This document shows positions 46,250 to 58,161 of a stretch of 64,000 bases of DNA, piece by piece. The stretch is from Coenobita brevimanus (taxonomy: Eukaryota > Arthropoda > Malacostraca > Decapoda > Coenobitidae), in contig CM064663.1 in the NCBI GenBank assembly GCA_032717465.1, positions 15,333,684-15,397,683 on the forward strand. Direction: 5' to 3'. Every line of letters begins with the position of its first letter. Position 1 is the first letter of the stretch. Both the position numbers and the translations under genes were made by a program. The notes under the pieces are model-generated. The model was not told the origin of the DNA and ran no database searches. It saw only the letters and a program-made list of their open reading frames with translations.

Positions 46250-48518
46250 AAAGCAGCTAACAATACTGACTTAGCCACTACATCATCCCTTAGTCAAGAC
46301 TCAGATTTTATTTCTGTTCATGAAGCAGAAGTCACATTAGCACATACTGTTGCACTGAACCAAGATAAAAAAGATACAAAAGACAGTCCATCCACATCAC
46401 AAACTCCAGCGACTCTAGCAGTTGATATATCTAAGTCCCCCTATGATAAACCCAGTCAGCCAAAATTGCCAAGCTACCCAAGCATTCAGAATAATAGGTA
46501 ATTTAGAAGTCCGTATTTTGCTATATTTTCTTGGTTAGAATAGCCTACTCGGTCTCACAAGATGCGTGTTACTGCTGTCCATGTAGGCAATTTGTTGAAG
46601 CATCTTTTCGTAAGGAGGAAGGCTTAGGTAGGACACCGTTTATTGATGTTGGATCAAGGAAATGGAAAGATACCAGTACCCTTCTCAAACAACATCAGGC
46701 AAGTGAAAGACACCTTCATAGTATGATCCCTTGGTCTGATGTCAAGGATATTCAGTCAGGGTCCACTCATTCTGTAGCATCTTCTCTATCTTAAGCTAGG
46801 CAACAAGAAATTGAGACAACAGGGAACATGTAAAGTTACTTTTAAGAGTCACTGCATTACTCGGAAAGCGAGGCCTGTCTTTTCGTGGACATGAAATTCA
46901 GGAAATATTGTAGAAATTCTTCACCTGATTGCTGAATCAAATCCCTCTCTAAAACGAAAGTTAGATCGACCAGAATGAGTTGATATCAGTTGCTGGATGA
47001 CATATCAAGGGCATAGTTTGTGCTGAAGCACAAGAACCCAAGTACTTTTCAGTTATGGTTGATGAAAAGAAATACTTGTCAAAAAAGAACAGATGGCTAT
47101 TCTTTTGCGGTACTTTAGTGAGGGTATTGTGAAGGAACGTGTCATTGGAACCTATTACATGGAAAAGGTTGATGCTGCAAGTTTAGCTGATTTTATATGC
47201 GCTAGAACAATCCGGTTTACTTCCGTATAGGTGTGTGACTCAGTGTCATGATGGTGCTAGTGTAATGAGTGGATGCTCTAGCGAGATTCAAGCAAGACTA
47301 CGGGATAAAATTCCCCAAGGAGTATACTGTACATACATTGCCATGCACCCAGGCTGAATTTAGTACTGTGCGACTGCATAAAGAATACCAGTGGCCTCTC
47401 TTCATTTTTTTTAATTATTAATACACTTTACACATTTATTAAACAGTAACACAGGGAACCAACTTTTCACACAGGCACAGAAAGCAGATCTTCAGGTTTT
47501 GACACTAGAAAGACCTACTGTAACTAGATGGTCTTGCTATTATAGGTTAATATCAAAGGTTAAGCTTCGCTATGGAAGTTTGCTATCAGTGCATCATACA
47601 GTTTCAGAGGGCTCTGATTCACAAGCTGCGGCAGAAGCAAGTGGACTGTACAAAAAGTTAGTCTTTCAGGTTCATAATGGATCTACATATTACTGAACAA
47701 GTCCTTAGAGTTACCAATAGTTTGTCAGATCAGCTTCAAGCAAAGGAAACCTTACTATCTGAAGTTTGCTCTCTCATACAGTCAACTATTGCAGGTCTTG
47801 AGAACGGACGAGGCTTTCTCTGATATTTTTGACAAAGCTAAAGATTTTGCTTCAACATATGAGGCAGATACCAACTTGGAAAATTCAAATCACTTGAGCA
47901 GGCCTAATTCTAAGAGAATTCAGAAGGCTTCTACTAAAAAGCTTCTTAAATGAGTCAGCTCTAGGGAGAAATGAGGTGAATACTTGTATTGCTCCAAAGA
48001 CTGAAATCAAAAGAACCTATTTTGATAGATTTCTCTCAGAGCTTGAATATATTCGCTTCACACAAAACATGCCCCTAATAGAAACAAAGAATGCTCTTGA
48101 TTGCAGTTCCAGAGACTTTCTAGAATATGAGAAGCTCTCTATTATAGTACAGTCTTACAAAGATAAATACATAGATGAAATTCTTCTAATATTCTAAATA
48201 TCTGTTGCAAAAAGACATTTTCTAAGTAAGAGTGAGGAGCCAAAGAATCTGTTTTAATTATATGAACTCAAACAATTAGATTGTGCATTTTCTGAAATAG
48301 TGAAAATTATCAAAATTCTTCTCATCCTTCCAGTAACTACTACAGGCAATGAACGACTTTTTTCAGTACTTAGCTTAGTCAAGACATATCTAAGAACCTC
48401 AATGATAAGTGATCGCTTTGTGACCTCAGAAAAGGATCATATTAAAAATCTTACCTTTAACACCTTGGTTGATAACTTTGCAAAGCAGAGATCACGGAGA
48501 TATCCACTGTTGCAGTAG
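46250..48518 (+). pseudogene. hAT transposase, ZMYM1/TTF-zinc-finger type, heavily broken
   Basis: The N-terminal region (about 46410-46794) has KPSQPKLPSYP, FSWLEYSVSQDACYCCPCRQF (TTF-type zinc finger with CxxC), RKWKDTSTLLKQHQASERH (distal His ligands). 46800-47480 shows the DUF4371-like part in many frames. 47499-47696 has TRWSCYYRLIS (the conserved T-RW motif of this group), and 47976-48197 the region before the dimerisation domain. 48300-48518 is the C-terminal hAT dimerisation domain: LLILPVTTTGNERLFSVLSLVKTYLR. At least six frameshifts or stops are needed to explain the pieces. It cut and pasted DNA; it is now dead. Confidence 0.82.
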
Positions 48519-49184
48519 TTTATTCGTTTTTCAATGAAATAAAGATACATAGTTTAATTTTCATTTTCCTTTAATGAATTCTTAAATTAATATACCCTTC
48601 TTACGTGAGCCCCTTCCAGATTTAAAAACCATCTTTTTATTTCTCGCACCTCATAGTGTACAGCTTAATTTTTCACATTACTTTATATGGTTCATGGTAT
48701 TTTGGGAGCTAGTAAGCTGAAGGCTTTCCATTTTTAATTCAGTTACAAGTTTACATCTTTTCATTCTCAGTTTTATATTAATTATCTTTTCATAAGTCTG
48801 TAAGAATGAAATCAGTTTAAGCTTTCACCAATACAAATATTTTGACTGCTGTTTGGTCTGTTATCCAAGGTCATTAGCACATAATGTGTATATGTACTTT
48901 ACCATGAACTTTAAATTACATATTCAACCTTACATAGAAATACTGCCAATGCTAGAATATCCATTAGTGTGTCTTACAGAAAGTAATTGGTTTAACAAAT
49001 AATTATATACATTATATAATATAATTGATTACTGCTTTAATTCTCTAAATACAGCTTTGCATGTGGTTTCAAAAATGTTCACTCGCCACTCCACCCATGT
49101 GGGGAGATGGGAGTAGGGGGGCCTCCTTAACAGCCTAAGCGCCCCCCCCCAAAGGAAAATTGAAATGACGCCCCTGCCTCGGTA

Positions 49185-51799
49185 AACATAGCATGACAGA
49201 AGAATTCTGACTAACTAGAATACAGAGAAAAAGTTGTGAACCTCATTCTCAAACAGTATACTAAAAACTACACTATAATTTATTGACATTATGAAGAGTA
49301 AAAAACTAAAATCTGGCCTGAGAGGAAAAGTATAACGTGATGGAAATAGCTCGTCATGCTTGGACAGACAGACCACTGTGTGGACCTTGGGGCTTAAGGG
49401 AATTAAGCCAAAAAGCTTGTAACTACGAAAAATAAAACAAATGGAACAAAACATGTCGTAGCTCCATGTGAGCAAAGTCTAGGATGAGCACCATGCAATA
49501 GAGGAAGCTTGCCTTACTTGATGAAATCTGTGCTACATAAGGAGCCAGCACCCACACTAAAAACCATATTATCAGATGTCGTATAGTAAGACAACAGTCC
49601 AATCGCCGACAGCCTAGCATGACGGAAGCAAACCACGGCACTCGTATCGACTGAAAAATTGCGCACGGTGTGGGGCTGCAAACTAGAAATTTAAATACTG
49701 AAGCCAGGAAAGACAAATGACAAAAAAGAAAGAAACAAAGGCATTTCCTGCAAGATGCAGGCTTACAATGCAACCGTGAAAATAGTAGCACATAGTCGAG
49801 AAGATGCTGGTGCACACCTCGTAGAGGACGGATGCTGTCCCCAGGTGTTGCCCATGCATTGCACGGAGAGAGAGAATGACTTGCCTTGCCGACACCAGCA
49901 TTGCGCAAAGTAAGGACAGAGAAAGGGTGATGGGGTAAGGATATGGGAGGATTGTACTCACGTTTGCCAGCTTTCACTTTTTTTAGGCTGTATTAATTGC
50001 CACAATTTTGTGGATATAGTTCCCTTCCACATCCAGCAGAAGTGAAAGAAGCTAACTCTACAGGTAACTCAATGCTGGCTCATCCGCCTGGTCATTAATA
50101 TTATTCTATCGAAAGAAAATGGAGAGGGGCACATTCACACACTGGCACTGAGGATCCATAGTCTGTTTATACAATATATTGAAACTCACTCCTTTTCTCC
50201 AGGAAGGAAGATTGTGGACTACAAGAGTAGGGCACGTTCTCTCTGCAGTCCATTGGACTTACCTAAAGATAAGCCTCTGACAACAAAATCAACATTAAGC
50301 CTCCCTCTGTAATGTTAAGCTAAACTGTGTTTACATGCAACTAGCAGTGCAACCCATCTTTGCTAGAGTTAGCCATATTATGGAAAATTGACGACGGTAT
50401 TTTAGATATCCTTAAAGGTAGACAAATTCGTGGATGGACGAAACAGCAATCACACACATTTCTTCACCAAATAACACACCCACTAATTCATCTACTGATC
50501 TTGGAGAGATTTTTTTGGGGGAGGGGGGGTGATGAGGGATCGAGAATCTGAAGTGGAGGTCAGTATTTACATCTATTGGTCCCCATGACCTATTTTAGTC
50601 TGTATTAACCGTTATCCACCGGAGCTTTCCCACAATTGTCCGCTCCTCTTTACGGGGAATTTCCGAGATTTTGGGAAAAGTGCCCTTATTTCAAACCCTT
50701 ATCTCTTCGAAATTATTATAACTAGAGAGGAAAGTAAGTATACATAAGACTATTCAACTCTTCCCTTTTCAAATGAAATTACCTCATAGTCTGCAGGTGG
50801 TCCCATCAATGAGTAAGGATACGTTAAAGATGACTGGTTTTCCGTGTTTTGGCGGGCTAATCCAGGTACACGCCACAGCCAGTGACCTTGGACTCGCTGG
50901 CTAGCATTGGCAGCACTAACTGGAGTTGTGATTTTAACACTGCCCGGCCTCTCGGAATATTCCACTCATTCTTTCTGCTTTTCCTTACTCACCATAAGAA
51001 AGATGAATCAGCATCCTGTCCAAGTGGCTCCACATAGTTTTTTCCACCCGATTCATAGTTCCATTATGCCCTGTAGATGTATAGGAAAAGAATACCTCTT
51101 TATTTTCTGTACTCGCTTCTTGCATCAATTATAATAATTTCCTCCTACTGGGGCACTTATATTTGCACTTGACATCACAATCACGGGTAATTGTACTTCG
51201 AGAAGTAAATGTTCTGGCTGTTTCACGAAGTATGGTTGAGCATTAGGTAATTACTTGTACAGAAATTGTGACTAATTTGCACTATTCAGAGGCATCATGA
51301 AAATGTTACTAATGTTATAAACGACTTACATTTTTTGTACTTCACATCACAAATACACTAATGCTCACATATTCACCATTATTTTCTGAGTAACGAGGGA
51401 AAAAATTTAGCTACAGCCAACCAGGTGATCATTCTCTCCAATGCACTTTTGGTTTTCTTTCATTGTACTAGATAGGGTTTCTCAAGGTAATTCCAATCAT
51501 TGTTTCACAAATAACCATAAACAGCAACATTTATTGCAATGCACTTGCATTGGGTACCTACCTACCTTATGGTTGTCAAAGAAAAAGGTCGTGAGTTCAG
51601 AGGGTGCCGCGAAGGTATCTGCAGCATATCCAGTCAGCCGGTGTCACTACACGCCCTGAATCGCGACGGCTAGCCAGCGTGCAGGGGTTAATGCACACAA
51701 GAGATTTTATCCATCTTGTGATTGATTATATAGTAGTCGAAGCCGAAATGGAGTAAATAGTCAGTAGATTTGTGGGGAAACAGCTTCACTTCCATCGTA
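49185..51799. other. Unclassified DNA, no gene supported
   Basis: About 2.6 kb between the hAT element and gypsy-2. Open stretches (for example 49423-49977, minus) show no domain and have poor protein character. Loosely similar blocks at about 49335 and 49615 recall 45590. A segment at 50640-50740 (TTTCCGAGATTTTGGG) looks repeat-like. I see nothing else. Confidence 0.45.
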
Positions 51800-52240
51800 G
51801 CCAATGACAGAAGTTAAAGATGGATACTGGGTCTTGATTGTAGTTTATTATCTTCAAATGTAAAGCTCAAGTTGAGCACGGTGTGTAACACAAGAGCGTT
51901 TATATGCTAAATAACTTCTCACTAGACCCCTCTGCTCTTCTCTCTCTCTACAACCTCTCGCACCTGTTGCTAGCCTCCTTCTGCCTGCCTAATTCCTCCT
52001 TTCTTGCCTAGGAGGGCTTGTGTCACGTGTACTGGACATACGTGAAAGTTTCTAGAAGCCTGTGTGTCTGTATGTATGTAGTGTTTCCGGTGACACAATG
52101 CTTAGCTGGCATTCCTTTACTGAAATCTGCAAACACATTTACTTTCCCACACTTAGCTTGACTATCATGTTACCTTTAAGACTATACATTTATGTTGGTA
52201 TCTATTATGACTTGTATTATGATAATGTAGATTCCTAACA
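51800..52240 (-). repeat. 3' LTR of gypsy-2 (partial)
   Basis: It aligns with the gypsy-1 LTRs from GTTAAAGATGGATAC (51812) to the TG-end (complement TGTTAGGAATCT, 52229-52240). The lower boundary is uncertain because similarity fades below about 51805. The polypurine tract follows at 52241-52250 (GACCGAGCGA). Confidence 0.65.
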
Positions 52241-52689
52241 TCGCTCGGTCACACCAGCTGGAGAACCTACGACAGCATGTATTAGTGATAAAATATAATC
52301 TATTAATGCATAATAATGATTATATTCTATAGACATAATATTCATGATAATATTGTACTGATTTAATAATATCCTAGAAACATAATTCACTGTAAACATA
52401 TTGTATACATAATGGAGCAAATGCACTATAGTTAAACTGATTATAAAATATTGTATAACATATTATAAATTGTGTTATACACGACACACTCATATATGCA
52501 AAAGTAGTCCAATGCCAAGATTATAGTAAGAGTTATTAATATATTTGTATTTCATATAGTTATAATGATTTTGTTATAAGAATTGGATACTTGTATATCG
52601 TGTAATATTAATTCAAGTGTTTTCCCACAATTTTTTGCATTTTTTTCTATATATGAAATTTACACTCTTTACATAATATATGCACTTTA

Positions 52690-54420
52690 TTCAGGGGGTC
52701 TCACTTGAATGTTCACTCTTCCTCCAGTAAATAGTGACTCCAAGTTTGCAATTCTTGCTTTCATTCTGTGCATTGCCAACAGCACTATTGCAAATATAAG
52801 AGAGAAGATTATGAAGACAGTAGGTGCTGGACTATACACTTAACATGGGTTGAACATACTCAAACTTAGTTCTTCCAAAGGCTTCATTGTTTCATTGATT
52901 AGTTGCATAGTTTCAAACTTAGGTGAAGTCATCTTAATACTTGTGCTCAAGGATAAATCCATCTTAGGTAGAGGGTGAAAATATTTGTGTCTATGACTGA
53001 GGATGGCATAGTGATTGATGGTAGGTAAAGTGGGCATGGATGGTGTAAGTACCACACAGTAGTCTGGTGCTATGTATAATCCTGGTATTGAAGTATGAGA
53101 TGGTGGTATATCTGGACAAATTATGTAAACTGATGTGTTATGAGTGTAGTAAAACAAACTGTGAGTGTTCAATGCACTGATGGTGTATAGGTGTATCTGG
53201 AGCAAATGTGAAGTTGCAATGGTGGTGAATGTCGTGATTTCTTATGATGGCCATTTACACAAAGGACTGTTCCAGTAGGGTGAAACGTGAAAATGAACGC
53301 ATGGCAAAGGTGAACCGCATGTAAGGATGTACGGTACTTTCGTTCAGTCGTTGAATCACTGGCGAAAGTGACAGTATCCTGTCTCTTGGAGACCATGATG
53401 AGCGGTGTCTGTGTCGATGTTGATGGTGACCAGTATTTTTATTCTTAGAAAGGAAGGGATATATTTGATAGACTGTGAACAGATCGTCAGTTATGAATGA
53501 TACATGAACTATTAATGATGTTGGTGTTAGGGTTGCTTCTAAATATGGATAATATAAGATGAAATTCCTATCCTGGAATAAAGGCCTCAAACCATGTTTA
53601 TGTATACCTTGACTAATTATCTGACGTAGATCATGAACTGAAAGTAGGTCAATTGTGATCTTGTCATTACCAGCATTTGCAATTCCTTGCATATGTGCCT
53701 GTAACGAACTCTAGTGTTATTTAACTGGAGTATAATTGTGTCAATATGTTCCATGATGACTGAGAAGTGTTGGAAAAGTGTCATGTTTCCTTCCATGGCA
53801 TTTATTTTTTCAACTCTCTGGTGAGTTACACTTTCTGCCTTTTTTTTTTTTTTTAGATTTTTCACGATTGTCTTCATTGCTGTGTTTTGACCGGCAAACG
53901 AACTTGTTTTGATATGGTAGTACCTGCGATATTTTATTAAATTTGTTGTTTATTTCTTGAAGGTTTTCCTCTGTAGCCAGTCCAGAGATGTTCCCCAGAA
54001 TTGCACCACCCAGGTCAAACAAACCGCGCCATTGGCGAGTACATGTGATGTTGTTCGTGTCAGTCAATGCCTCCGTTCCATGAGATGGGGGATCTTTGAC
54101 CATGATGAGCATAACTGATTTAGCCTGTTCTATTTTCCATTTCGCAAACTTCAAGATTTCAGTCACTTCCTTTGTGTTATGAGCTTCTGAAACATAGCCT
54201 TCTATCATAAAGTCAAAGGGTCCTCTGTGGTTTGGCAATATTTTCCAAATAATTCGGTAATTCGTATAAATAATCCAAACTTATTTCAGTACTCATGACA
54301 TCTTTCACGACTGACGGTGAGGCCATTAGAGCTATCAGGCATCCTTGCTGTACTGTATGTTGAGGGTCTAGGTGAGCATGTCATCTTGCTATGTAAAGGA
54401 GAATTCATGGTATAAGTCCC
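52690..54420 (-). pseudogene. env: env-like gene (baculovirus F-type), gypsy-2
   Basis: The pieces 53810-54238, 53255-53692 and 52840-53205 correspond to the three env segments of gypsy-1, and a membrane anchor plus short tail is encoded near 52695-52830 after an in-frame stop just beyond 52840. The cleavage motif reads RQWR instead of RQKR before GLFDLGGAIL, so the furin-like site is damaged. A poly-A/T run (53841-53854) creates a lysine stretch and a frame shift. The frames conflict at several further points. It is a dead copy. Conserved cysteines, glycosylation-type NIT motifs and the anchor indicate the same fusion-glycoprotein class. Confidence 0.7.
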
Positions 54421-54599
54421 TTCATCGTTACCTAAAAAAATCTATTAATTTGCTAATCCAATCATGCTCTGGTCGATGATAATGATGATGTGCATTACGG
54501 TTGGCTCATGGAGAACAGTAACGTGCTTGTTGTTTCACTTATAGAAGGAGTTTAAATCGATATCTAGATCATGTAAATGCTGTATTGTAGCATTTTTAG

Positions 54600-55980
54600 T
54601 AACAGTTGCACCTATGTTTGTTTGTTATGCTACCTTAATTTATTTTTGTAAGTATTGTTATCTCCTTGATTGGTTGTATAAGTATTGTTCGGTTTTTCGG
54701 TGGTGTCCGAGGTTGTATAACTGCTGGCTAATTCCCTTGGGACCCGTTTTAAATGATCAACATCAATTTGTTTTTCTTCGCCACTTGACAGTAACCTAAT
54801 TACTACTTTGTTCGCTGTCTTTATTTTTCTCTGTATGGGCCTTCAAATTTCAGGGATAATTTATTGTCTTTCGTATGAATGATACCGTATACAATGTCTC
54901 CTAAGTTGACAGGTGATTCTTTTGCTTTTTTATCGAATGCCTTTGTCATTTCTTCCTTGGACATTGTTAATTGTTTTTTTCACTCTTATATATCCTGGAA
55001 TTCATGTAAATTGGACTTTAGGTTAATCATCATAGTTGTAGATGGACAGGTTTTCACTTTCGAGAATTTCATTCGGTAATTTTTTATCTGTCCCATAGAT
55101 AATGAAATGTGGTGCGTCTCCTATAGACTATAGATCCATTAATTGATGTTTCTTCTCTGGGAATCCAATCATCCCAGCTTGCATAATTTTCATTGAGAAT
55201 GTGTCGTAGTACTTCCAGTACTTTTTTGTGTTCTCTCTCTACTAACCCACTGGATGCTGGGTGATAGGCTAAAACGTTAACCTTTTTGATATTGTATTGT
55301 TTACATATTTCTTGTTAGAAATCAAAATTTAATTCACCTCCATTATCGCTTATTAGTACCTTTGGAGTCGTGAAGCGACATATGATATTATCTATTATTG
55401 CTTTTGCTACTGTTTCTGCTGTCTTATCCTTAATTGGGGCTAAAATAAAATAACGGGAGGAATGATCTGTTGCTACGAATAGTTACTGGTTGTCAGTGTG
55501 TGATAATGGTAACTTGAATATGTCAACTGCGACAATGTCTCACGGTTGATATGGTACAGGGTAATTACCTATAGATGCAGGTGTGATCGGGTAGCCTTTG
55601 TGTTTTGCACATGATTCGCATCTGTCTATATGATTGTTTATATCTTTTCGTAAGGTTGGCCAGTAGTATAACAGCTGGGCTTATTTAAATGTCCTATCTT
55701 TTCCAGGATGTCCTGCATATGGACTATCGTGTATCGTTCGTAATACTTGTGGTATCATGTCATTAGGTACCACTAATTGTTTATCATTTCTGTGATGCTT
55801 CGATTGTCCTGGGTTGATCCTGTATAAGGCATCATTGACCATTGTGAATTGTTCGAGTGGTGTATGTAGCTTTGGTAATTGTATGTCGTGTCCACTTTCT
55901 AACTTGTATATAACTTTAGACCAGGGTGGATCAAGTCTCTGTGCTTTTGCAATTTCATCATGGTTTGGGATGTTTCCTTT
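54600..55980 (-). pseudogene. pol: Gypsy integrase region, gypsy-2
   Basis: Nucleotide alignment with gypsy-1 10221-11800 is clear along its length, including the integrase zinc-binding part (about 55690-55740), the SDNGGEF-coding block (about 55335-55355) and the SVER-coding region (about 55235-55250). The C-terminal segment is present once, without the 145-bp duplication of gypsy-1. No long frame survives: there are stops and small indels about every 100-200 bases, including a lost segment near 55120. It is an older, inactive integrase gene. Confidence 0.72.
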
Positions 55981-55985
55981 GAGAT

Positions 55986-57360
55986 CTAATGCCGTGACAT
56001 GTTCCTAGATAATGCATCAGATACTAAATTTATTTTGCCTTGTATGTAGTAAATATGTACATTGTAGTTTTCAACTGTACATTTCCATCTTGCTCTCCTC
56101 CCAGAGAGGAGTTTTTCTTTTAACATAACCAATAGCGGTTTATGGTCGGTGAATAAGTGAATTTCGTAACCATATACCAAATCTTGAAACTTTTGTAATG
56201 CAAAGACCACTGCAAGTGCCTCTGAGTCTGTAGTGCAATAATTTTTCTCTGCACCTTTTATTTGTCTGCTGGCAAATGCATTTGGTTGATTCTTTCCTCT
56301 CTTATCTTCTTGCATCAATACAGACCCTTATCCTTTAACAGATGCGTCTGTGCAAATTATAAATGGTTTTGTGAAATCGGGATAAGGCAAGCGTGGTGCA
56401 CCCGTAAGTTTACCTTTGCATTCATTTTTTTTTCTTTCTCCCCATTGGAGTATAGCATCTTTTATGAGTAATCTGAATAGAAGAAAAGCTATATGAGAAA
56501 ATTGTTGGATAAAAGATCTATAATGTCCTGTCAGACCTAAGAGTTGTCTAACTTCCTTCATATTAGTTGGTTCAGGGAAGTCCCTCACTGCCTGTATCTT
56601 GTCGTCAGATATATGGATTCCTTCTGCATTCAGTTTATGGCCTAAGAATTTTATTTCCTTAAAGCAGAATTTGCATTTAGATAGCTTAATTTTTAAACCA
56701 GCATCACCAAGGTTTTGTAGGAGTTGATCTAATTTTTGGAGATTTCTTTTATATCGTAAGTTGCAATAATTATATCGTCAAGATAGACGAATGATCATTT
56801 TCCTAGAATTCCGGACAATACTTAATTTGACAAGCATTGAAAATTGCCTGGTGCTGTCCTCAATCCCATTGGCATTCGCTTGTATTGGAAATGTCCTGTA
56901 TTTGTGGAGAAGGCAGTGTATTTATATGACTCCTCATCTAATGGTATTTGATAATAGCTATTAAGCAAATCGATTATGGAAAATACATTATTTTTTGGTC
57001 CAATATTTTGCAGGACGTCAGTTAGCTATGGCATGGGAAACCGGTCTGGGATTGTGTGAATATTTTGTTCATAGTAATCTACTACAGCATGCATTTCTCC
57101 ATTTCGTGTACGCACGAAAAATACTGGGGCATTCCACGGGGAGACTGATGGCTCAATAATAATCATCTTTAGCATTTCATCAATATTCTGGTTTGCAAGT
57201 GTATGTTGTGATTGTGGAACTCTATAGGCAGGTACAAAAGTAGGTTATGTGTCTGGGTGCACATTAATCTTGTGATTAATCTGGTTAGTACACCCTAATT
57301 GTTCTCCAGGTAATGCTATCGTTTGTTGATGTATTTCCAATAAATTTAACACATCAGTTT
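55986..57360 (-). pseudogene. pol: Gypsy RT and RNase H, gypsy-2
   Basis: 55986-56318 encodes RNase H (NAFASRQIKGAEKNYCTTDSE, ALAVVFALQKF, HLFTDHKPLL, with the TDHKPL motif intact). 56328-56588 encodes the RT connection (RDFPEPTNMKEVRQLLGLTGHYRSF and CTDASVKG). The RT palm at about 56750-57150 is readable only in pieces; the catalytic VYLDDIIIAT is encoded at about 56765-56795, but the surrounding frame is broken by single-base changes. Gypsy-1 retains a much better RT frame. Confidence 0.75.
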
Positions 57361-57399
57361 CTTCATTAAATTGTCTTTAGTGAATCAAATTTTCTTTTA

Positions 57400-58161
57400 T
57401 GCTTTCTCTATCCGTAGATTTGATTTTACTTGTCATTCCAACTGAAATTATCTCCATTACAGGGGCAGGACAATTTCAATATTAACTATACAAGTCCCCT
57501 TTTTCATCTGTACTTCTCCAGTCATGTGATTAATTATGAACACCTAAGTTTGCCCGTCATTATCCACCTGACATAATGCGTTTTCTACTGACACTCCTTT
57601 CACTTTACATAATTCCTCTAAGGCAAGAACGGTACTATTCTTCAATTTGCTCCATATGGTAACTTTCATGTATGAGTTAGGAGGAATAACTAAATCATTG
57701 GTGAGATGGGCGGGGAAAACTGATGAGTCAGTATGGTTACCTCGGTCTCTAGTCCGGGAGGCTGTGGAGGGTGGTGTGAGTGGATCTATACACTCGTCTG
57801 TTTGTGTATTTCTGTTTAGGGTTTTAATATTTCCAATTCTTTTTGATTCTCCACTATTGATTAGTGTGAAATCTGATGAAAATTCATCTATGAATTCATT
57901 ATTAAAGTCTATCCCATTCATTTGTGGGAATAAAAGTATTTTCTCTGTTCTCATTGTCCTTAAACCCAGCATCATATTAGCTTTTATTGCTAAGTTTTGA
58001 ACAAATTAGACAAACGCTGAAATTGACCTTGTAGTTTCTGTGAAACTGATGTTTAAACATATCATGCCTTTTACTGTAATTTGTTTGCCATCTACTGCAT
58101 ATAAGTCTACATCATATTCTTCCAGAAAAGTTACTTTCTTATTTCTAAAAATTCTATCTTT
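57400..58161 (-). pseudogene. pro: Gypsy protease C-terminal part and protease-RT linker, gypsy-2
   Basis: 57544-57975 encodes the second half of the protease (MMLGLRTMRTEKI) and the linker up to NALCQVDNDGQT, matching gypsy-1 13380-13860. The active-site half lies beyond the J4 insertion, at 59913-60060, with an intact DTGSPVN at about 59925-59950. The reading frame is therefore split by J4 and by stops near 57370 and 58000. Confidence 0.65.

Larger units (their letters stand above)
45693..49176 (+). mobile_element. hAT-family DNA transposon with intact ends
   Basis: The terminal inverted repeats CAGGGGCGTCATTT (45693-45706 and the complement at 49163-49176) are perfect over 14 bases and are followed inside by G-rich runs on both sides. 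The 8-bp target duplication CCTCGGTA lies at 45685-45692 and 49177-49184. A CAGGG start and an 8-bp duplication are hAT hallmarks. The interior carries a decayed ZMYM1-type transposase plus TG (45854-45925) and TA (46169-46240) tracts. At 3.48 kb, the length is normal for the group. Confidence 0.95.

Noticed and set aside
49423..49977. 184-codon minus-strand open frame
   Set aside because: Composition is not protein-like, there is no recognisable domain, and an overlapping frame is similarly open.
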